The translations under genes and the position numbers were made by a program. The notes beneath the pieces were generated by a model. That model was given only the letters and a program-made list of their open reading frames with translations. It was not told the origin of the DNA and searched no databases. A DNA stretch of 55,567 bases, from NCBI GenBank assembly GCA_002709005.1, contig PAPH01000026.1:1-55567 (forward strand), given 5' to 3'. Positions 50,634 through 55,567 of this stretch are shown piece by piece; the stretch's first letter is position 1; each line of letters opens with the position of its first letter. The stretch is from Hyphomicrobiales bacterium (GTDB lineage: Bacteria > Pseudomonadota > Alphaproteobacteria > Rhizobiales > Rhizobiaceae).

Positions 50634-51467
50634 ATGGCTCATGTGATCGACGAACTCATCCCGCCGGCCCCGCCACCGCCCGACGTCGCCAAGCGGTGGA
50701 ATGCGGCCAGCATCTCTGGCTACCTGTTTCTCGCCCTCTGGTTCCTCGCCGCGGTGGCGCTGGCTGCCTGGCTGATCGGCGGCTGGAGCAACGAGCGCGT
50801 CGCGCTCTACGGCCCGAAATATCTCTCCGGCCTGCTGACCACGATCGAACTGGTCGCCACCTGCATCGTGCTCGGCGCGATCATCTCGATCCCGGTCGCC
50901 TTCGGCCGGATGTCGAACAACCCCGTTTTCTCCACTCTCGCCTATGCCTATGTCTACTTCTTCCGCGGAACGCCCCTGATCGCCCAGCTCTTCCTCATCT
51001 ACTACGGGTTCGGATCGTTCCGCGATCAGCTGGATGCCGTCGGGCTCTGGGTGATTTTCCGCGACGCCTGGAACTGCGCGGTCTTCGCTTTCTCACTCAA
51101 TACCGCAGCCTATCAGGCCGAAATCCTGCGTGGTGCGATCCAGAGCGTGCCCCGTGGCCAGTTCGAGGGCGCGGCTTCGCTCGGCCTCGGGCGGGTCATC
51201 ACCATGCGCAAGGTGATCATGCCGCAGGCGATGATCGTCGCGCTCAGGCCTTACGGCAACGAAATCATCCTGATGATCAAGGCATCGGCGATCGTCTCGA
51301 TCGTCACCGTCTTCGATCTTATGGGCGAAACACGTCGCGCCTACTCTCGTACTTTCGATTTTCAGACCTATATCTGGGCGGCGATCTTCTATCTGCTGAT
51401 CGTCGAGGCTCTGCGAAACATCTGGGTCGTCCTGGAAAATCGCCTGACCCGTCACCTAAAACGCTAG
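50634..51467 (+). CDS. ABC transporter permease, second subunit (OccM/HisM-like)
   Basis: 277 residues. Extended N-terminus, then membrane helices and the EAA loop QAEILRGAIQSVPRGQFEGA. Starts two bases after its partner's stop. The ATPase gene that normally belongs here is not found between 50 kb and the window end. Confidence 0.92.
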   Translation: MAHVIDELIPPAPPPPDVAKRWNAASISGYLFLALWFLAAVALAAWLIGGWSNERVALYGPKYLSGLLTTIELVATCIVLGAIISIPVAFGRMSNNPVFSTLAYAYVYFFRGTPLIAQLFLIYYGFGSFRDQLDAVGLWVIFRDAWNCAVFAFSLNTAAYQAEILRGAIQSVPRGQFEGAASLGLGRVITMRKVIMPQAMIVALRPYGNEIILMIKASAIVSIVTVFDLMGETRRAYSRTFDFQTYIWAAIFYLLIVEALRNIWVVLENRLTRHLKR

Positions 51468-51528
51468 GGTTGCCCCGCGGACCGGCAGGGAATATGACCC
51501 GCGCGAGAATGCAAGCGGGATACCCGGC

Positions 51529-52344
51529 ATGTCGATGATCGACGAGAAGAAGCTGGCGAAAGCCTATAATCACGCCCTCAAGCTCGAGAAGGCTGGCAAG
51601 CGCGACGAGGCGGCCGATGCCTGGCGCGCGGTGCTCGAAATCGACCCCGAAGACCATGGCGGCGCTTCCGTTCGCCTGGCGAGCCTCGGCTTCGGCGATG
51701 CGCCGGATCGCGCGCCCGAAGCCTACGTCACCACGCTCTTCGACCAGCACGCGGAAGTCTTCGACAAGGTGCTCGTCGAGGATCTGGGCTATCACGTACC
51801 GCTCATCCTCAGGCAGCGCCTGATGGATATCGGGGCAGGCCCCTTCGAACGGGTGCTCGATCTCGGTTGCGGCACCGGGCTGACGGGCGGAGCGCTCGAG
51901 GACATGGCCGAGGACGTGACCGGTGTCGATCTGGCCGAGAACATGGTTCAGATCGCCCACGAAAAGGGCCTTTACGACACACTGTATGTGGCCGACGCGA
52001 TCGATTTTCTGGAAGACAATGACGACGAAGCGTTCGACCTGATCGCGGCAACAGACGTGCTGCCCTATCTGGGCAGCCTCGAACGCTTCTTCGCGGGAGC
52101 GGCGGCGAATGCCCGACCGCGCTCGCTCCTGGCCTTTTCGAGCGAAACCCTGCCGGACAACGTCATGGCCGGCCGCAGCTTCATGGTCGGCGGCTACCAG
52201 CGCTTTGCGCATGCGAGGAGCTACGTCGAGGCTGGCGCCGCTGCGGCGGGCTACGAGATGATCGAGACCAGCGACATTCTGGTGCGCTACGAACAGGGCG
52301 CACCGATCTCCGGACATCTCTATATCGCCCGGTTCGGAGGCTGA
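51529..52344 (+). CDS. Class I SAM-dependent methyltransferase with TPR-like N-terminus
   Basis: 271 residues. N-terminal TPR-like helix pair (NHALKLEKAGKRDEAADAWR AVLEIDPED), then SAM-binding motif I VLDLGCGTGLTG and DLIAATDVLPYLG. Similar to rhizobial methyltransferases with TPR heads; substrate unknown. Confidence 0.88.
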   Translation: MSMIDEKKLAKAYNHALKLEKAGKRDEAADAWRAVLEIDPEDHGGASVRLASLGFGDAPDRAPEAYVTTLFDQHAEVFDKVLVEDLGYHVPLILRQRLMDIGAGPFERVLDLGCGTGLTGGALEDMAEDVTGVDLAENMVQIAHEKGLYDTLYVADAIDFLEDNDDEAFDLIAATDVLPYLGSLERFFAGAAANARPRSLLAFSSETLPDNVMAGRSFMVGGYQRFAHARSYVEAGAAAAGYEMIETSDILVRYEQGAPISGHLYIARFGG

Positions 52345-52354
52345 GCGCCGCGCC

Positions 52355-54850
52355 CTATTCCGCCGCGCTTTCGGTGCCTTCCTCTTCCCCCGGTTCCAGA
52401 GTCCACACACCCCTGGATTCCGACACCGGCCCGGCGGGGATGGTGATCCCCTCCACCCGGGCCCAGGTATCGGCGAAATCGCGGTAGTGGCGCGAGAAGA
52501 CATTGCCCGACTGCCCGGTCGTGTGAATGAAGGTCGACGCATCGAGGTCGCCAAGATCGTAGATCCCGCGGAAGCTCGCCCCGTGCGTGTTCACATAGGG
52601 ATGGGCATTGTCGTTGACCGTCGTCTGTCCGCGGTCGAGTGTGAACGGGCCGCCCTGATGCGCCACGTCCACATCGAAGAACCGCGCCAGCGCCCCCACC
52701 TGCGAGAACGGCCGGTGCGCGCCATGGGCGACATGGATTTTTGCCCAGTCCCATGAATTCGCATCATCGCCGTAGCGGCTCTTGAGATCGGCGATCCCCT
52801 TTTCGAGGCTGTCGAGCAGAACTTCCGGGCACTGTTCCTCCGTGTCGGTTCCGGCACGGTCGCACCAGTTTCGCGCCGTCTGGCCGGTCACCAGATGCTC
52901 GATCGCCCGCCCCCGAATCTTGAACCAGTTGTCGAAGGACGGGCCGAGATCATCGGAATAGGCCTCGATCATGAATTGCCGCGCCCAGGCCATCATCACA
53001 AGCGGCTCAGCCCGGCCGGCGCTCATTTCAGCGTCCCACTTGCCGAGGCGGGTCAGGAACCCGTCGATTTCAACCGGCTTATCAAGCGGTTGAACGGCTT
53101 CTATGAATCGATCCCTGAGCGTTGCCAGTGCTTCGGACTGCACATCGGCCTGCGCCAGCCGCGATGTCTCCGGCGTCTGCTTGTCCTGATTGTCGACGAT
53201 GAGCTGGTCGACCCGGTTCTGCCGGTAGGGTTCTTCCCAGTCAAACGTCAGGAAATGCGGGTAATCCGGCCCGACGATCTTGGTATTGGCGGTGCCGATC
53301 GCGCCCTTCTCCGGATTGCTCTGACGCGGAAGCTGGCCATAGGGCACGTAGCCCCGCCAGTCGTAGACCGCGTTCCAGCCGGGCACGGGAGCACGCCCCA
53401 TCACCTGGTTGGCGGGATCGCGTACGGGCACGCGGCCCGGCGAGATGAAGCCGATATTGCCGTCGACATCGGCCACCACCATCGACTGCATCGGCGTCAG
53501 GAAGCCGTGCATGAGGGCCTGAAAATCCGAGACCGTCTCGGCGCGGAAGAGCGGCGCCCCGGCATTGGCCGTCGTGTCGTCGGTTGCGAGCGCCACCCAT
53601 TTGAGCGCGGCCACCGTGTTTGCCGGCAGGTAGGTATCGAGGTTCTTGTAGGACCCCGGCAGCACCGGCCCGTGGCGGGTGGAGCGCCGCGTGAAGATCA
53701 CGTCTTCCGAGCCCTTGACGTGGATCGTCTCGCTTGCGGCTTCGAACTCCTGCCAGCCCGACGGCGTGAGATATTCGTCGGGATTGTCCGGATTGACGCG
53801 CTCGACGAAAATGTCCTGCGCATCGGTGCCTGTATTGGTAAAACCCCAGGCGATCTTGTCGTTGCGGCCGAGGAAAACAAAGGGCGCGCCCGGAAGCGAG
53901 GCGCCGATCAGGTTCTTCGGCGTGTCGAATTCGTCGGTCACCTCGAGATGGGCAAGATACCAGATCGAAGGCGCCATCAGTGCCAGATGCGGGTCGTTGG
54001 CAACAATCGGCTTGCCCGATTCCGTCTTGTCGCCGGAGACCACCCAGTTGTTCGAGGCGCGCTCGGCGGTCACGGAGTCAAACAGCGCCATCTGCCCGTC
54101 CGCCCCGCCGGTGGAGAGCGATGCCTGGTCGAGCGGCCCGACCTCGAGGCCGAGAAGCGAGCCAAGGTCCGGAAGCGGCGGCGGGTTGTCGACATCAAGC
54201 GGCGGCAGCAGATCGTCAATCTCCTCGCCGGTGAACCCAAGCCGGGCAAAGGCCAGCCTGTCTGCCTCGTCGTCGACATTGGCAGACAGCGTTACCGACA
54301 TCATCTTGATCGTCGTCAGCGTGTCGACCGGCGTCCAGGGATCGGGCTCCACGCCGAGAACGACGAATTCCGGCGGCAGTTTGGAAGAAAACGACTGCGG
54401 TTCGCGATCCATCCAGGCGTTCACGCCACGCGCATAACCTTCGAGCATCGCCATGGTCGGCTCGTCCATCGCCGACAGCGAGGCTTCGGCGGCCTGGGCA
54501 ATCCCCATCGTGCGCAGCCAGCGGTCGGTCCCGATCGTCGGCTCGCCGAACATTTCCGACAACCGCCCCTGCCCGGCCATGCGGTTGACCTGCATCTGCC
54601 AGAGCCGTTCCTGCGCGTGCACGAAGCCGAGCCCCGCCGCCGCATCGGCGCGGGTGGCCGCCTTGATGTGGGGCACGCCATGTTCATCACGCGTGATCGT
54701 CACAGGACCGGAGAGGCCGTCGATCGTCATGTCGCCGTCAAGCGGCGCCAGCGAGCGCGACAGCCACAGCATGCCCGCCCCCACGGCGATAACGATCAGT
54801 GGAATGATCACCAGCAGAAATCGGAACAGAGCTTTGATGATCCGGCGCAT
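52355..54850 (-). CDS. Penicillin acylase-family amidohydrolase
   Basis: 831 residues. N-terminal membrane anchor FRFLLVIIPLIVIAVGAGML, alpha chain, and the autoproteolytic junction before the beta chain with nucleophile Ser in ASNNWVVSGDKTESGKP, about residue 275. Ntn hydrolase fold; family acts on penicillins, acyl-homoserine lactones or other amides. Possible quorum-quenching activity is inference only. Confidence 0.9.
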   Translation of the reverse strand: MRRIIKALFRFLLVIIPLIVIAVGAGMLWLSRSLAPLDGDMTIDGLSGPVTITRDEHGVPHIKAATRADAAAGLGFVHAQERLWQMQVNRMAGQGRLSEMFGEPTIGTDRWLRTMGIAQAAEASLSAMDEPTMAMLEGYARGVNAWMDREPQSFSSKLPPEFVVLGVEPDPWTPVDTLTTIKMMSVTLSANVDDEADRLAFARLGFTGEEIDDLLPPLDVDNPPPLPDLGSLLGLEVGPLDQASLSTGGADGQMALFDSVTAERASNNWVVSGDKTESGKPIVANDPHLALMAPSIWYLAHLEVTDEFDTPKNLIGASLPGAPFVFLGRNDKIAWGFTNTGTDAQDIFVERVNPDNPDEYLTPSGWQEFEAASETIHVKGSEDVIFTRRSTRHGPVLPGSYKNLDTYLPANTVAALKWVALATDDTTANAGAPLFRAETVSDFQALMHGFLTPMQSMVVADVDGNIGFISPGRVPVRDPANQVMGRAPVPGWNAVYDWRGYVPYGQLPRQSNPEKGAIGTANTKIVGPDYPHFLTFDWEEPYRQNRVDQLIVDNQDKQTPETSRLAQADVQSEALATLRDRFIEAVQPLDKPVEIDGFLTRLGKWDAEMSAGRAEPLVMMAWARQFMIEAYSDDLGPSFDNWFKIRGRAIEHLVTGQTARNWCDRAGTDTEEQCPEVLLDSLEKGIADLKSRYGDDANSWDWAKIHVAHGAHRPFSQVGALARFFDVDVAHQGGPFTLDRGQTTVNDNAHPYVNTHGASFRGIYDLGDLDASTFIHTTGQSGNVFSRHYRDFADTWARVEGITIPAGPVSESRGVWTLEPGEEEGTESAAE

Positions 54851-54945
54851 TGGTCTATGTCCCCCTCGGGTGCTGATTTTTAGTCAGCGGAATTACCGGC
54901 CCGCTACCGGGCCGCGAGCGCATTAGTGGCAGAAGGACAGGCGAA

Positions 54946-55567
54946 ATGGCAACAGTTGCTTTCATCGGATTGGGCGTCATGGGCTATCCCATGGCCGGCC
55001 ACCTCAAGACCCGCGGCGGCCACGAGGTGCGCGTTTACAACCGCACGCAGGAAAAGGCCGGCAAATGGGTCTCGCAATATGGCGGAACGGCCTGCGACAC
55101 CCCCGCCGAAGCCGCCGACGGCGCCGATTTCGTCTTCACCTGCGTGGGCAATGACGACGATCTTCGCTCGGTGACGCTGGGCGAGACCGGCGCGATCGGC
55201 GGCATGAAATCCGGCGCGATCCTGATCGACAACACCACCGCCTCCGCCGAGGTTGCCCGCGAACTCGCCGATGCCTGCGCCGACAAGGGCTGCGGCTTTC
55301 TCGACGCACCCGTCTCCGGCGGACAGGCAGGTGCGGAAAACGGCGTACTGACCGTGATGGTCGGCGGCGACGAAACGACCTTTTCGACCGCCCGCCCCGT
55401 CATCGAAAGCTATGCCCGCATGGTCGGCCTGATGGGCGAGGTCGGCGCCGGACAGTTGACCAAGATGATCAACCAGATCTGCATCGCCGGCCTCGTGCAG
55501 GGGCTTGCCGAGGGGATTCACTTTGGCAAGAAAGCCGGCCTCGACATTGAAAAGGTTGTCGAAGTCA
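54946..55567 (+). CDS. 3-hydroxyisobutyrate dehydrogenase-like (partial)
   Basis: Partial, 207 codons visible. Rossmann start MATVAFIGLGVMGYPMAGHL (GLGVMG motif), substrate motif DAPVSGGQAGAENGVLTVMV and catalytic Lys in GQLTKMINQ. Family: beta-hydroxyacid dehydrogenases (mmsB, glyoxylate reductase). C-terminus outside the window. Confidence 0.92.
   Translation, partial: MATVAFIGLGVMGYPMAGHLKTRGGHEVRVYNRTQEKAGKWVSQYGGTACDTPAEAADGADFVFTCVGNDDDLRSVTLGETGAIGGMKSGAILIDNTTASAEVARELADACADKGCGFLDAPVSGGQAGAENGVLTVMVGGDETTFSTARPVIESYARMVGLMGEVGAGQLTKMINQICIAGLVQGLAEGIHFGKKAGLDIEKVVEV

Overview
The window reads as GC-rich alphaproteobacterial chromosome, most likely a Rhizobiaceae-type Hyphomicrobiales (octopine/arginine-type ABC importer, extensin-like and YkuD wall enzymes, GGDEF and DUF971 proteins). 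No 16S or species marker is present, so genus is not claimed. Everything from position 1 to about 32.9 kb is a temperate myophage prophage whose left end lies outside the window. From the tRNA-Val gene at 32.9 kb rightwards it is ordinary host chromosome.

Prophage, leftward (minus-strand) arm, 23.6 kb down to 1. A Cro-like gene starts a long leftward operon of small regulators (CII-like, winged helix, zinc ribbon, HTH) and DNA metabolism genes (HNH nuclease, CHC2/Toprim primase, SF3 primase-helicase). After an iteron-rich candidate origin come the late genes. The head module is lambda-like (GpA terminase, GpB portal, ClpP-type protease with a nested scaffold, D, E and W homologues). The tail module is Mu-like and contractile (sheath L, tube M, chaperone with a -1 frameshift, tape measure, N-type protein). 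Baseplate, fibre and lysis genes must lie left of position 1.

Prophage, immunity region and rightward arm, 23.6 to 32.8 kb. An S24-type repressor faces the Cro-like gene. Operators recur about 1.5 kb away at a second promoter, giving a lambda-like PR/PL layout, and all three promoters appear to make leaderless mRNAs. Between repressor and PL lies a membrane-anchored WYL-like/TerB-like protein in the position occupied by rex in lambda. The rightward operon carries SSB, a complete phage-encoded DNA polymerase III beta clamp, DUF2303, DUF550 and HD-domain proteins, several small proteins, a MerR/AlpA-like excisionase candidate and a tyrosine integrase next to the tRNA-Val target.

The most unusual feature is a family of six short, hairpin-rich repeats scattered through the prophage. 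Three copies supply a 28-residue in-frame C-terminal tail plus the stop/start overlap to the next gene; two others lie antisense inside coding genes and one in a possible mini-ORF. Their stems vary with compensatory changes around a GAA loop. I saw no copy in the 22 kb of host DNA.

Host part, 33 to 55.6 kb: membrane protein, extensin-like and L,D-transpeptidase wall enzymes, class I fumarase, diguanylate cyclase, a second YkuD protein, an alpha/beta hydrolase divergent from a MarR regulator, DUF971, molybdenum cofactor genes moaA and mobA with EamA and Bcr/CflA transporters, an amino-acid ABC importer lacking a local ATPase gene, a methyltransferase, a penicillin acylase and the start of a 3-hydroxyisobutyrate dehydrogenase-like gene.
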